Assembly (NCBI RefSeq): GCF_000422645.1
Contig: NZ_AUGL01000002.1
Location: 1-64,000, forward strand
DNA from: Ferrimonas futtsuensis DSM 18154
GTDB lineage: Bacteria > Pseudomonadota > Gammaproteobacteria > Enterobacterales > Shewanellaceae
Direction of reading: 5' to 3'
Length of the DNA stretch: 64,000 bases
In this document: positions 1-8,472 of the stretch, one piece after another
Numbering within the stretch: the first letter of the stretch is position 1
Layout: every line of letters begins with the position of its first letter
Program-made: the position numbers and the translations under genes
Notes under the pieces: generated by a model
What the model was told of the DNA's origin: nothing
What the model saw: only the letters and a program-made list of their open reading frames with translations
Databases searched by the model: none

Positions 1-238
1 CATGTTGTGCTGGGATGAGCTTTACCTGGTAACCAGCCTGCTGAAGCCGCCTTCCCCAATAGTGAGAACGAGCACAAGACTCCATGGCCACCAGCGTACC
101 CGTTGGAAATTCAAGGAGTGTGTGAAGCAGCTTTTCTCTTTTGATCTTGCGGTTCCAAAGGATGGAGCCATCCTCCAGCAGAACGCAAACCTGAAAAACA
201 CTCTTGGCTAAATCAATTCCAATGGCTTTAATAGACAT
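1..238 (-). CDS. IS110-family transposase, N-terminal part (cut by window edge)
   Basis: Reading leftward from an ATG at 236-238, the complement encodes about 79 residues beginning MSIKAIGIDLAKSVFQV. GIDLAK with its Asp is the first acidic motif of the RuvC-like DEDD domain of IS110-family transposases, which use a bridge RNA to recombine element and target DNA. A second typical segment, VAMESCARSHYWGRRL, follows near residue 50. The rest of the gene lies outside the window. The start is followed, on the outer side, by an imperfect inverted repeat (about 239-249 with 305-316), and a REP-like hairpin begins at 322, so the element appears to end between these. The short upstream region would fit the IS1111 subgroup, but I cannot decide the subgroup from this fragment. 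Confidence 0.85.
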   Translation of the reverse strand, partial: MSIKAIGIDLAKSVFQVCVLLEDGSILWNRKIKREKLLHTLLEFPTGTLVAMESCARSHYWGRRLQQAGYQVKLIPAQH

Positions 239-321
239 GATGGACGCTCCTCTCTGAATTATGTTGTGCAACTTAATTCTGGCGCATTTGACGCCGTATC
301 GTAGGGGGGCGTCCATCACAT
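239..321. mobile_element. Probable left-end non-coding region of the IS110-family element
   Basis: This is the stretch between the transposase start and the first REP-like hairpin. TGGACGCTCC near 240 is mirrored by GGGGCGTCCA near 307-316 with one mismatch, as expected for a subterminal inverted repeat. Other copies of the hairpin in this window are usually preceded by AAAGA or AAAGC before CACTGG. Here that sequence is replaced by GTCCATCACAT, which suggests the element border lies at about 321/322. Confidence 0.5.
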
Positions 322-552
322 CACTGGATTCCGGCCTGCGCCGGAAAGACGATTGTGCGTGAGGGCCAGTTGATCACTATGTAGTAGTTTCCGTTGCTGG
401 CCGCAATTTCGAACGGAGTCAGCTCAGAGCACTGTGGTTCCCCCTAGCACGGTCACTCCGGCGAAGGCCGGAGCCCAGCGTCTTAGCTTGCATAAGGCTA
501 AACCAAAGGACAGGCACTGGCTCCCGGCCTTAGCCGGGAAGACGATTGTGCA
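322..552. repeat. REP-like hairpin repeats next to the IS110 element
   Basis: Three copies lie here: a forward-type hairpin (CACTGGAtyCCGGC..GCCGGaAAGACGATTGTGCG) at 322-360, a reverse-type hairpin (GCACrGTCACTCCGGCG..GCCGGAGCCCAGCGTCTT) at 447-485, and a forward-type copy at 515-552. The reverse type is a diverged reverse complement of the forward type, so neighbouring copies face each other. The stretch from 361 to 644 holds only these repeats and I see no gene in it. Confidence 0.8.
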
Positions 553-644
553 GGTAGTGAGTGAGGTTCTTTGTTGCTGGGCTCGGTGCGGTCGGTCTGT
601 GTCTTCTTTAGATCAGTTGCTATTCGCTCAGTACTTTTTGCCGA

Positions 645-2042
645 TTATGCCGGCGTGTTGTGCCGCTTGCTGTGCCGCATCAGTGAGGCCAGCTCAACCT
701 TTACCCCGGGCATGGTGCGCTTCAGGCAGTTGGCCAGTCCCTTTTGAGCCACGGGCGAGCCGTGGACCAGCCTGATGCAGGCTGGGGGCAGCGCCATGCC
801 GGAGACAAACCTTAACAGGTCTGGTTGGTCGGCGTGGGCGGAGAAGCCACTCAGGCTGTGAATCTTGGCACTCACCTGAACCAGTTCATCGTCGAAAGTC
901 ACTTTTCCCGGGCCGGTAAGCTGTTGCAGCTTGTGTCCCGGAGTACCAGGCGCCTGATAACCCACAAACAGGATGTCGGTGCGCTCATCGCCCGCCAGGG
1001 CCTTGAGGTAGTTGACGATGCGTCCGCCGCTGCACATGCCGCTGGCGGCCAGTACGATGGCGGGCTCTCCGCTGTGACTCAGCCGGTTGACCAGCGCCTG
1101 GTGCTGTTGATGCTCCTCGATGGTAATCAGTTGGTCGAAGTCCAGCGGATGACGGCCTCGGCTGACGCGACCTTTGGCTTCGCTGTCCCACAAGTTCTGC
1201 AGGTGACGGTAACTTTGGGTGATGCGTGCGGCCAGGGGGGAGTCAACCACGATGGGCACCTTGGCCAGTGCGCTTTCACCGAGCATCTGGAACAGCAACT
1301 CCTCCAGCTCATAGAGGAGTTCTTGGGTCCGGCCAATGCTGAAGGCGGGGATCAGGGTAGTGCCGCCGTTCCCCAGGGTGGATTCCAATATGGCGCGCAG
1401 TTTGTTGCTGCGCTCCGCCCGGTGCTCATGGCGACGGTTGCCATAGGTGGTTTCCAGCACCAGAAGGTCGGCCATCTCTGGTGGGTCGGGGTCGGGTAGC
1501 AGAGGGGTATTGTAACAGCCCAGATCACCACTGAAGGCCACCCGGCGATGGCTGTCCATGGCGATCTCGACCACGGCTGAGCCAAGAATGTGGCCTGCGG
1601 GGCGCAGCCTCACCATGCCAGGCGCTTTGCCCGGTATCGCATGCCACTGGTGGTAGGGCAGTGGTTTGAGCCGGCGCTGAATCAATTCGAGAAAGCGCTC
1701 TCTCAGATCGCGGTTGCGGGTAAAGCCCAGCTTGATGGCGTCTTCCAGTATCAGAGGCATAAGGTGAGTACTGGCTTCACTGCAGAAGATGGGGCCATCG
1801 AACCCGGCGGCCATCAGGTAGGGGATGCGGCCAATGTGGTCGATGTGACAGTGGGTGACGATCAGCGCCTCCACCCCGTCGAGGCTGAAGTCTATCTCCA
1901 GACCTTTAGGGTGACGGCGCTGTAGGTCTTCCCCCTGGAACAGGCCGCAGTCCACCAATACTGAGTGGTCTGAGTCGAGCCACAGCTGATGACAGGAGCC
2001 GGTGACGCCAGAGGCGGCGCCGTGATGCAGCAGTTTGATCAT
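645..2042 (-). CDS. Metallo-beta-lactamase fold, beta-CASP RNA-exonuclease-like protein
   Basis: A 465-residue protein of the metallo-beta-lactamase superfamily with a beta-CASP insertion, the architecture of RNA-processing nucleases related to CPSF-73 and RNase J. The zinc motif HCHIDH is at residues 64-69 after the usual N-terminal strands. A further His-containing segment (GHILGSA) lies near 150, and PAFSIGRTQELL near 240 begins the CASP region. SGFSAHAD near 400 and a late VHGSP supply the C-terminal motifs. The length is normal for the family. It stands alone between repeat arrays, so context says nothing about its RNA target. RNA nuclease activity is inferred from family; the fold assignment is secure. 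Confidence 0.85.
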   Translation of the reverse strand: MIKLLHHGAASGVTGSCHQLWLDSDHSVLVDCGLFQGEDLQRRHPKGLEIDFSLDGVEALIVTHCHIDHIGRIPYLMAAGFDGPIFCSEASTHLMPLILEDAIKLGFTRNRDLRERFLELIQRRLKPLPYHQWHAIPGKAPGMVRLRPAGHILGSAVVEIAMDSHRRVAFSGDLGCYNTPLLPDPDPPEMADLLVLETTYGNRRHEHRAERSNKLRAILESTLGNGGTTLIPAFSIGRTQELLYELEELLFQMLGESALAKVPIVVDSPLAARITQSYRHLQNLWDSEAKGRVSRGRHPLDFDQLITIEEHQQHQALVNRLSHSGEPAIVLAASGMCSGGRIVNYLKALAGDERTDILFVGYQAPGTPGHKLQQLTGPGKVTFDDELVQVSAKIHSLSGFSAHADQPDLLRFVSGMALPPACIRLVHGSPVAQKGLANCLKRTMPGVKVELASLMRHSKRHNTPA

Positions 2043-2159
2043 TGGATAAATCCTTTTATCCCCTACCTGTTTTAACCCTAGCAGCCTTTAGGCTGTTGGG
2101 TGGGGAAATTCAGGGGGTATTCCGGTTCAGAGGTGGTTGTGAGTTGAAGGGCTCAAAGA

Positions 2160-2841
2160 CACTGGATCCCGGCGTGCGCCGGGATGACGATTGTGCGCGT
2201 GGGGCGGCGGAGTGCTTTGTTGCAGCCCCTGTGCAGTCGATGAGTGTTGAATTCAAAGACACTGGGCCCTGACGTTCGTCAGGGAGACGATTGTGCGTTT
2301 GGGCCGGGTAGTGCTTCGTTGCTGGTGGTGACGGAGCTGATTGATACAGAGAAGCAAGACACTGGATCCCGGCGTGCGCCGGGATGACATTGTGCGTGTG
2401 GGGCGGGGAGCGCTTTGTTGCTGGTAGTGACGGGACTGATTGATACAGAGAAGCAAGGCACTGGATCCCGGCCTGCGCCGAGAAGACATTGTGCGTGTGG
2501 GGCGGGAAGTGCTGCGTTGCTGGCATCCGTGCAGTCGGTGAGTGTCGTTTCAAAGACACTGGGCCCTGACGTGCGTCAGGGAGACGATTGTGCGGGTGAG
2601 GCGGTGAGTACTTCGTTGCTGGTAGTGACGGGGCTGATTGATACAGAGTAGCAAGACACTGGATCCCGGCGTGCGCCGGGATGACATTGTGCGTGTGGGC
2701 TGTTGAGTGCGCTGTAGTTGACGGTGGTGCTTGCTGAGAGCTACGTCCATGGGTTTGTTAGCATTCGTATTTGGTGAACTCAATCCACTGTTGTTCCCCC
2801 TAGCACAGTCACTCCGGCGAACGCCGGAGCCCAGCGTCTTT
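2160..2841. repeat. Tandem array of six forward REP-like units (about 100-bp period) plus one reverse unit
   Basis: Forward-type hairpins begin at about 2160, 2260, 2360, 2459, 2557 and 2657, a regular step of about 98-100 bases, with related spacer sequence such as GGTAGTGACGGGACTGATTG in several units. A reverse-type hairpin follows at 2803-2841. Units at 2260 and 2557 carry CCCTGAC..GTCAGGG in place of CCCGGC..GCCGGG, so both stem arms changed together. No credible gene lies in 2043-2959; the short frames here are made of repeat sequence. Confidence 0.85.
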
Positions 2842-2959
2842 GCTTGCACTTGCGAAAGACACTGACACCTGAACCCTCCTCGGAAAACCAAACAGGAAAT
2901 CCCTCGTAAAAAGGAGGATAATGTGCGCGCGGTCAACAGTTTGGGTATAGGAAGATTTA

Positions 2960-4747
2960 ATGCGGCGATACGGTTCGGTAGTCCACTATAAAAGCGTCAA
3001 CTTTGGCGTGCTCAAGTCGCTGTTTCCCTACCTGCTGGAATTTCGCACCATTTTAGGCCTCTCCCTGGCCTGTCTGATAGCCGCCAAGGTCGCCAGCGTT
3101 GGCCTGCCCTTTATCCTGAAACACATTGTCGACAATCTCGATGGCGTTGGCGAGATGGCCAATGTGACCGCTATTCCCTTGGCATTGCTGCTGGCCTACG
3201 GTTTGGTGCGCTTCTCCAACGTGCTGTTCGGCGAGCTGCGCGACACCCTGTTTGGTCGCATTACCGAGCGCGCCATGCGTCGGGTGGGTCTCAAGGTGTT
3301 CCGTCACCTGCACAACCTGGACCTGGCTTTCCACCTGGAGCGTCGTACCGGCGGCGTGTCCCGTGATATCGAGCGGGGCACCAATGGCATCAGCTTCCTG
3401 ATGCGTTTCATGGTATTCAACATTGTTCCCACCCTGCTGGAGATTGCTCTGGTGGTCGGCCTGCTGTGGTGGAACTACCATGTGGGCTATGCCCTGATTG
3501 TGCTGCTGGCGGTGGTGGCTTACATCGGCTTCTCGGTGGTGGCCACTGAGTGGCGCACCGATTTTGTCCGCCAGGTGAACGAGGCGGAATCCCAGAGCAG
3601 CACCCGTGCGGTGGACAGTCTGCTGAACTTCGAGACGGTGAAGTACTTCACCAACGAGGAGCATGAAAGCCATCACTACGACAAGGAGCTGGAGCTGTGG
3701 GAAAGCGCCCGGCGCCGTAACCGTCTCTCTCTGTTTGCCCTAAACGGGGGGCAGGCGCTGATCATTGCTCTGGCGATGACCGCGGCCATGGTGCTGGCGG
3801 CCTCGGATGTGGTCGACGGTGACATGACCCTGGGTGACTTCGTGCTGATCAACAGCTTTATGATGCAGATTTTCATGCCGCTCAACTTCCTCGGCTTTGT
3901 CTATCGGGAGATGAAGGGATCGTTGGCCAACATCGAGAAGATGTTTGATCTTCTGGGCCGTAAGCCGCTGGTGGAGGATAGGTCTGATGCCAGCCAGCTG
4001 GCGGTCACCGACGGCGTCATCGAGTTTGATGATGTTCATTTCCATTACCACCCAGAGCGCCCTATCCTCAAAGGGGTCAGTTTTCGGGTTGAGCCCAGGC
4101 AGAAGGTGGCCATCGTTGGCAGCAGTGGCGCTGGTAAGTCCACCCTGTTTAAGCTGCTGTTCCGTTTCTACGAGGTCAGTGGCGGGGCAATTCGGGTGGA
4201 TGGCCAGGCCATCGATTCGGTGACTCAAACCTCGTTGCGTCGGGCCATCGGCGTAGTGCCTCAGGATACGGTGCTGTTTAACACCTCCATCTTTGAGAAC
4301 ATTCGCTACGGCAAGGTGGATGCCACCGATGAACAGGTGTGGGACGCCATCAAGCTGGCTCACCTGGACCAGTTCATTGCCCGCCTGCCGGACGGGGAGC
4401 AGACCCTGGTGGGTGAGCGTGGCCTGAAACTCTCCGGCGGCGAGAAGCAGCGGGTGGCCATCGCCCGGGCGATTCTGAAGCACCCGCCCATCATGGTGTT
4501 CGACGAGGCCACCTCATCTCTGGACAGCCACTCCGAGCAGCACATCCTTACCGCCCTGTCTGAGATTGCCCGCGAGCAGACCACCCTGGTGATTGCCCAC
4601 CGCCTCTCCACCGTGGTGGACGCGGATAAGATCCTGGTACTGGATCAAGGCGAGATCGTGGAGCAGGGCAGCCATCAAGAGCTACTGGCCAAAGAGGGCC
4701 ACTACGCCGCCCTATGGCGAGTGCAGCAGCAGGAGCGGTCGGCTTAA
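2960..4747 (+). CDS. Atm1-type ABC exporter (fused permease and ATPase)
   Basis: A 595-residue half-transporter with an N-terminal six-helix membrane domain (roughly residues 20-310) and a C-terminal nucleotide-binding domain. Walker A is GSSGAGKST near residue 383, the Q-loop region VVPQDTVLFN near 431, the signature LSGGEKQR near 491, Walker B IMVFDEATS near 512, and the H-loop IAHRLST near 547. The membrane region with ERRTGGVSRDIERGT near residue 130 resembles the Atm1/ABCB7 group, which exports glutathione-linked metal or sulfur species. The ATG at 2960 has AGGAAG just upstream. It is monocistronic, flanked on both sides by REP-like repeats. The exact substrate cannot be read from sequence. 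Confidence 0.88.
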   Translation: MRRYGSVVHYKSVNFGVLKSLFPYLLEFRTILGLSLACLIAAKVASVGLPFILKHIVDNLDGVGEMANVTAIPLALLLAYGLVRFSNVLFGELRDTLFGRITERAMRRVGLKVFRHLHNLDLAFHLERRTGGVSRDIERGTNGISFLMRFMVFNIVPTLLEIALVVGLLWWNYHVGYALIVLLAVVAYIGFSVVATEWRTDFVRQVNEAESQSSTRAVDSLLNFETVKYFTNEEHESHHYDKELELWESARRRNRLSLFALNGGQALIIALAMTAAMVLAASDVVDGDMTLGDFVLINSFMMQIFMPLNFLGFVYREMKGSLANIEKMFDLLGRKPLVEDRSDASQLAVTDGVIEFDDVHFHYHPERPILKGVSFRVEPRQKVAIVGSSGAGKSTLFKLLFRFYEVSGGAIRVDGQAIDSVTQTSLRRAIGVVPQDTVLFNTSIFENIRYGKVDATDEQVWDAIKLAHLDQFIARLPDGEQTLVGERGLKLSGGEKQRVAIARAILKHPPIMVFDEATSSLDSHSEQHILTALSEIAREQTTLVIAHRLSTVVDADKILVLDQGEIVEQGSHQELLAKEGHYAALWRVQQQERSA

Positions 4748-4755
4748 GCTAAAGA

Positions 4756-5175
4756 CACTGGAACCCGGCGTGCGCCGGGAAGACATTGTGCGATGAATTA
4801 AGCTAAGTGCTTCGTAGCGGCCGGTATATGTTGCTGCAGGTTCGTACGCCGATGATGCAAAGCACTGTGCTCTCCCCTCGCACAGTCACTCCGGCGCACG
4901 CCGGAGCCCAGCGTCTTAGCTCGCAGATTGTTTGAATGCTCCTCTGAGCCCTATCTATTCGAAACAGTTTTTGAAAGACACTGGATCCCGGCGTGCGCCG
5001 GGAAGACGATTGTGCGTGTGGGTTGTTGCGTGCGTTGTAGCTGGCGGTGGTGATTGCTGAGAGTCACTTCTATGGGTTTGTTGATTTGGCGAGCAGGTTC
5101 GTACTTAGTCAATTCAATCCACAGCGGCTCCCTCTAGCACAGTCACTCCGGCGCAGGCCGGAGCCCAGCGTCTTT
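4756..5175. repeat. REP-like repeat cluster, alternating orientations
   Basis: Forward hairpin 4756-4792, reverse hairpin 4880-4918, forward 4979-5016 and reverse 5137-5175. They form two forward-reverse pairs with inner spacings of roughly 90-120 bases. The reverse copies are preceded by a C-rich tract ending in TAGCACAG or TCGCACAG. Nothing else is apparent in 4748-5334. Confidence 0.8.
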
Positions 5176-5334
5176 GGTCGCACTTTGCCCAGCAATTCTT
5201 AGAATGATTTAACGGAAGCCTGGGTTTGGCTATTTCGAATTGCGTTGAGGATGGGGGGGCGGTTTCGGGTAAGTGACCGCTCGCTCAGCGAGTGCTCGGT
5301 GCTGCGCAAGGGAGGCCACAAGCAGGGTGTGGCC

Positions 5335-5366
5335 CAAAACAAAACGGGGCCGTTTGGGCCCCGTTG
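5335..5366 (-). terminator. Rho-independent terminator for the DUF2750 gene
   Basis: AACGGGGCC at 5343-5351 pairs with GGCCCCGTT at 5357-5365. On the minus strand the stem is followed by a T-rich tract (TTGTTTTG), placed just after the stop codon of the 5372-5743 gene. Confidence 0.75.
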
Positions 5367-5371
5367 TTGTG

Positions 5372-5743
5372 TTACTCGGCGGTCAGTTCGCCGGCCAGCT
5401 CTTCCGGGGACATCACTTCCCCTTCGCCTGCGCGGGTAGGCACCAGGGCCACGTCGAAGCCGTCCTGAGTCATGCCGGGTACCCACTTGGCCAGGAAGTC
5501 GTCCAGCGGAATGCCCATGGCGCGACAGCCCTGATACTCTTCGGTGGCCCAGCCTTCGGCCAGATCCTCATCATGCCACAGCAGCAGGCATTGCTCTTCA
5601 CCGGTGTCCACCAGTACGCAGCCCTGATCGTTGGCCAGGGTCCACACCACCTTGTTCTCCTGCACCTGGACGACAAACTGGTCAAAGCGCTCTTTGCTGG
5701 TCAGACGATAGAAGTCGTTAATCTGTTCTTCAGTCAGGGACAT
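5372..5743 (-). CDS. DUF2750 domain protein
   Basis: A 123-residue soluble acidic protein. It opens MSLTEEQINDFYRLTSKERF and contains the family-type segment VVWTLANDQGCVLVDTGEEQ, followed by LLLWHDEDLAEGWA near residue 55. This matches the small DUF2750 family of gammaproteobacteria, whose role is unknown to me. It is a single gene with its own terminator, divergently oriented from the nitronate monooxygenase gene. No signal peptide or membrane segment is visible. Confidence 0.8.
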   Translation of the reverse strand: MSLTEEQINDFYRLTSKERFDQFVVQVQENKVVWTLANDQGCVLVDTGEEQCLLLWHDEDLAEGWATEEYQGCRAMGIPLDDFLAKWVPGMTQDGFDVALVPTRAGEGEVMSPEELAGELTAE

Positions 5744-5897
5744 GGGCTGGGTCTCGATAATGGAATAGGGCGCGGATTATAACAGTTGCCGGGTTCCATA
5801 ACCAAAGAGAACCCTTCGATAAGTATGAAGGTCGACTAATTTGCCCGGTTAGCCGAGCTTGGTAACAATATGGGCGAGTGTTTTTGGAGAACGCACT

Positions 5898-6881
5898 ATG
5901 TCACTGCCAAGTCTGCTGCAGAAGACCCTGCAGCTTCCGGCCGTTGCCGCCCCTATGTTTCTGGCGTCCGGCCCGGATTTGGTGATCGAAACCTGTAAGA
6001 GTGGGGTTGTAGGCAGTTTCCCCGCCCTGAACCAGCGCACCAGCGAGGGTTTTGAGCAGTGGTTGATCACCATCAACGAAGCCCTGGCCAAGCATGGCTA
6101 TGGGGCTGGCGCCAGGGTGGCCCCCTACGCGGTCAATCTGATTGTCCATCAATCCAACCCCAGACTGGAAGCGGATCTGGAGCTGTGCATCAAGCACAAG
6201 GTGCCCATCGTCATCACCTCTCTCGGGGCGGTGCCGGAACTGGTGGAGCGGGTGCATGAGTATGGTGGCCTGGTGTTCCATGACGTCACCACGGTGCGCC
6301 ATGCCCGCAAGGCCGCGTCGGCCGGTGTGGATGGGCTTATCCTGGTGGCCTCTGGCGCCGGCGGTCATGCGGGTACCATGAGCCCCTTCGCTTTGCTGGC
6401 GGAGGTGCGCCAGCTGTTCCAGGGCACCCTCTTGCTGGCGGGCAGCCTTTCCAGTGGCCGGGATATTGCCGCCGCCCTGCAGATGGGCGCCGATCTGGCC
6501 TACATGGGCACCCGCTTCATCAATACCCAGGAGTCCACCGCCGATGTGGGCCACAAGAAGATGATCCAGTGCGCCAGCGCCGCGGACATCCTCTACACCC
6601 CGAACATCTCCGGGGTGGCGGCCAACTTCCTGCGGGAGAGCATCGTCAATGCCGGGCTGGACCCGGACGCCCTGGCGCCCAAGACCGACCTCGACTTCGG
6701 TCAGGAGCTGACTCCCGGGGAGAAGCAGGGCGGGGCCTGGTCGAAGATCTGGTCCGCCGGCCAGGGGGTAGGCGCCATTAAGGACATCCCCACGGTGGCC
6801 AACCTGGTGCAGCAGCTTAAAGTCGAATACAAGGAGGCGGTGCTTGACCATCACGAGATGGCCAAGGTCTACCTCAAGTAG
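5898..6881 (+). CDS. Nitronate monooxygenase (2-nitropropane dioxygenase family)
   Basis: A 327-residue flavoprotein-type TIM barrel. The segment AAPMFLASGPDLVIETCKSG near residue 15 and the glycine-rich GLILVASGAGGHAG near 150-165 (FMN phosphate region with the conserved His) identify the nitronate monooxygenase/NPD family, which oxidises alkyl nitronates using FMN and oxygen. The later segment AGSLSSGRDIAAALQMGADL completes the phosphate site. I start at the ATG at 5898 because GGAG lies just upstream; an in-frame start at 5859 would add 13 residues with no counterpart in the family. Natural substrate is unknown; detoxification is the usual assumption. Confidence 0.85.
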   Translation: MSLPSLLQKTLQLPAVAAPMFLASGPDLVIETCKSGVVGSFPALNQRTSEGFEQWLITINEALAKHGYGAGARVAPYAVNLIVHQSNPRLEADLELCIKHKVPIVITSLGAVPELVERVHEYGGLVFHDVTTVRHARKAASAGVDGLILVASGAGGHAGTMSPFALLAEVRQLFQGTLLLAGSLSSGRDIAAALQMGADLAYMGTRFINTQESTADVGHKKMIQCASAADILYTPNISGVAANFLRESIVNAGLDPDALAPKTDLDFGQELTPGEKQGGAWSKIWSAGQGVGAIKDIPTVANLVQQLKVEYKEAVLDHHEMAKVYLK

Positions 6882-6925
6882 TTCTCAGTCGCTGAGTACC
6901 GGCAGCTTGCTGATTCGGATATGAA

Positions 6926-6950
6926 TAGGGCTCCTTCGGGAGCCCTTGTT
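6926..6950 (+). terminator. Terminator after nitronate monooxygenase
   Basis: AGGGCTCC-TTCG-GGAGCCCT forms a stem with a UUCG-type tetraloop, followed by a short T-rich stretch. Confidence 0.7.
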
Positions 6951-7048
6951 GATCATGGTGTGTCGGTGGAGGGGGGGGGCTATATGGCAGGCCACGTCTG
7001 CCAGACATTCTTTGGATTAGCCAGGTTTGGGGATCAGGGTGGTAAGGA

Positions 7049-7411
7049 TCAGGCTGTCTGGCTGCTGGGATTCAGCTGATGGCACTGGGCCAGCAGTTGT
7101 TCCACTTCGTTGCGCAGGGTTTTCACCTCCTGCAGCCAGGTGTGGCTGGTAGCCAGGGGCAGCAGCTTGTGTTCATGGGCCTGTTCGATGTGTGCCTGAA
7201 GCTCTCCCAGGGCTCCATTGGCGGCATTGAGGCTGGACTCACACAGCGGTTTGGTTTCGTAGCAGTTGGCCAGGTGGCTGGAAACGGCAATCACCGTTTT
7301 GGAGAGGCGCTGCCCCAGATCAGTATGGAGCTGATTGACCAGATCGTTGTGCACGCTGATCACCAACTGGCAGCTGCGCTCCCATACCCCTAACAGTTGC
7401 AGTCGTTGCAT
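7049..7411 (-). CDS. Four-helix-bundle protein (23S rRNA intervening-sequence protein family)
   Basis: A 120-residue all-helical protein. LGVWERSCQLVISVHNDL near residue 7, VIAVSSHLANCYET near 41, and ANGALGELQAHIEQAHEHKL near 63 follow the three hallmark helices of the S23/four-helix-bundle family, first seen as proteins encoded in intervening sequences of 23S rRNA genes. Here it stands alone on the chromosome next to a REP-like array. Function is unknown; homologues are thought to bind nucleic acid as oligomers. The family assignment rests on this pattern of conserved segments. Confidence 0.7.
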   Translation of the reverse strand: MQRLQLLGVWERSCQLVISVHNDLVNQLHTDLGQRLSKTVIAVSSHLANCYETKPLCESSLNAANGALGELQAHIEQAHEHKLLPLATSHTWLQEVKTLRNEVEQLLAQCHQLNPSSQTA

Positions 7412-7561
7412 GGTTTATCCCCTATTTCCAGTGCCTTCAAGGATCAGTGTAGACAAGGACAGGACAATGCCAGTGAAAGATGGGGCACATACAAGTCAGG
7501 CTGAATCTTATTGTTTAAAGCGCTTATGGTTGGCTTTGTATCGCCAGTGTAGGTTCAAAGC

Positions 7562-8385
7562 CACTGGATCCCGGCCTTCGCCGGGAAGACGATTGTGCGT
7601 GAGGGTTGGGGAGTGCGTTGTTGCTGGCGGCTGTGCGTGCTGAGAGATTGCTTGTTGAATCAAGGAAGCGTGTTTAGCTGAGCTTGCAGGTTCGCACAGA
7701 ACCGATGCAACACAGCGGCGCTCCCCATAGCACAGTCACTCCGGCGGAGGCCGGAGCCCAGCGTCTTTGTTCTTGAGGACTCAGCGGAGTTCTAAAGCCA
7801 CTGGATCCCGGCCTTCGCCGGGAAGACGATTGTGCGTGAGGGTTGGGGAGTGCGTTGTTGCTGGCGGCTGTGCGTGCAGAGAGATTGCTCGATGAAGCAA
7901 GGATACGTGTCTAGCTAAACTTACAGATTCGTACAGAGCTTAAGCAATCCAGCGGCGCTCCCCTTAGCACAGTCACTCCGGCAGAGGCCGGAGCCCAGTG
8001 TCTTTGATTTTCGGATTGTGAGTTTCATCTCTGGAAGGTCCACACAGGGCCGGTTCAACACAGCGGCGCTCCCCTTAGCACAGTCACTCCGGCGGAGGCC
8101 GGAGCCCAGTGTCTTTGCCCTCGAGGACTCTGCGGAGTTTGAAAGCCACTGGATCCCGGCCTTCGCCGGGAAGACGATTGTGCGTGTGGGTTGGAGAGTG
8201 CGTTGTTACTGGCGGCTGTGCGTTCTGAAAGATAGGTTATTCGAATGCATGGGTTAGCCGGAGGAGTGGTAAGGCTCGCATAAGCAGGGAGTGTCGTATC
8301 CGCCAGGTTCGCACATAGCCAAAACAACCCAGCGGCGCTCCCCTTAGCACAGTCACTCCGGCGAACGCCGGAGCCCAGCGTCTTT
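7562..8385. repeat. REP-like repeat array with about 240-bp composite unit
   Basis: Forward hairpins at 7562-7599, 7799-7836 and 8147-8184; reverse hairpins at 7730-7768, 7967-8005, 8078-8117 and 8347-8385. Each composite unit reads forward hairpin, about 130 bases of similar spacer (GGAGTGCGTTGTTGCTGGCG and GCAGGTTCGCACA), C-rich tract, then reverse hairpin. The first two units repeat with a step of about 237 bases. I see no gene in 7412-8431. Confidence 0.85.
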
Positions 8386-8431
8386 ATGCTCGATACACTG
8401 AGCGCCCCTTCAAACGCCAGAATCAGAAAAA

Positions 8432-8458
8432 CAAAAGGGCCCCGCAGGGCCCTTTGTC
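8432..8458 (-). terminator. Terminator for the dicarboxylate/glutamate symporter gene
   Basis: ACAAAAGGGCCC-CGCA-GGGCCCTTTTGT-like hairpin ends just beyond the stop codon of the minus-strand gene. The A-rich left flank gives the U-tract on the minus strand. Confidence 0.75.
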
Positions 8459-8472
8459 ACTCTAACTGGCGA

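Noticed and set aside
2160-2841. CRISPR-like array
   Set aside because: Spacing is regular, but the repeated units are hairpins with related, not unique, spacers, and there are no cas genes. The same units occur in both orientations elsewhere.
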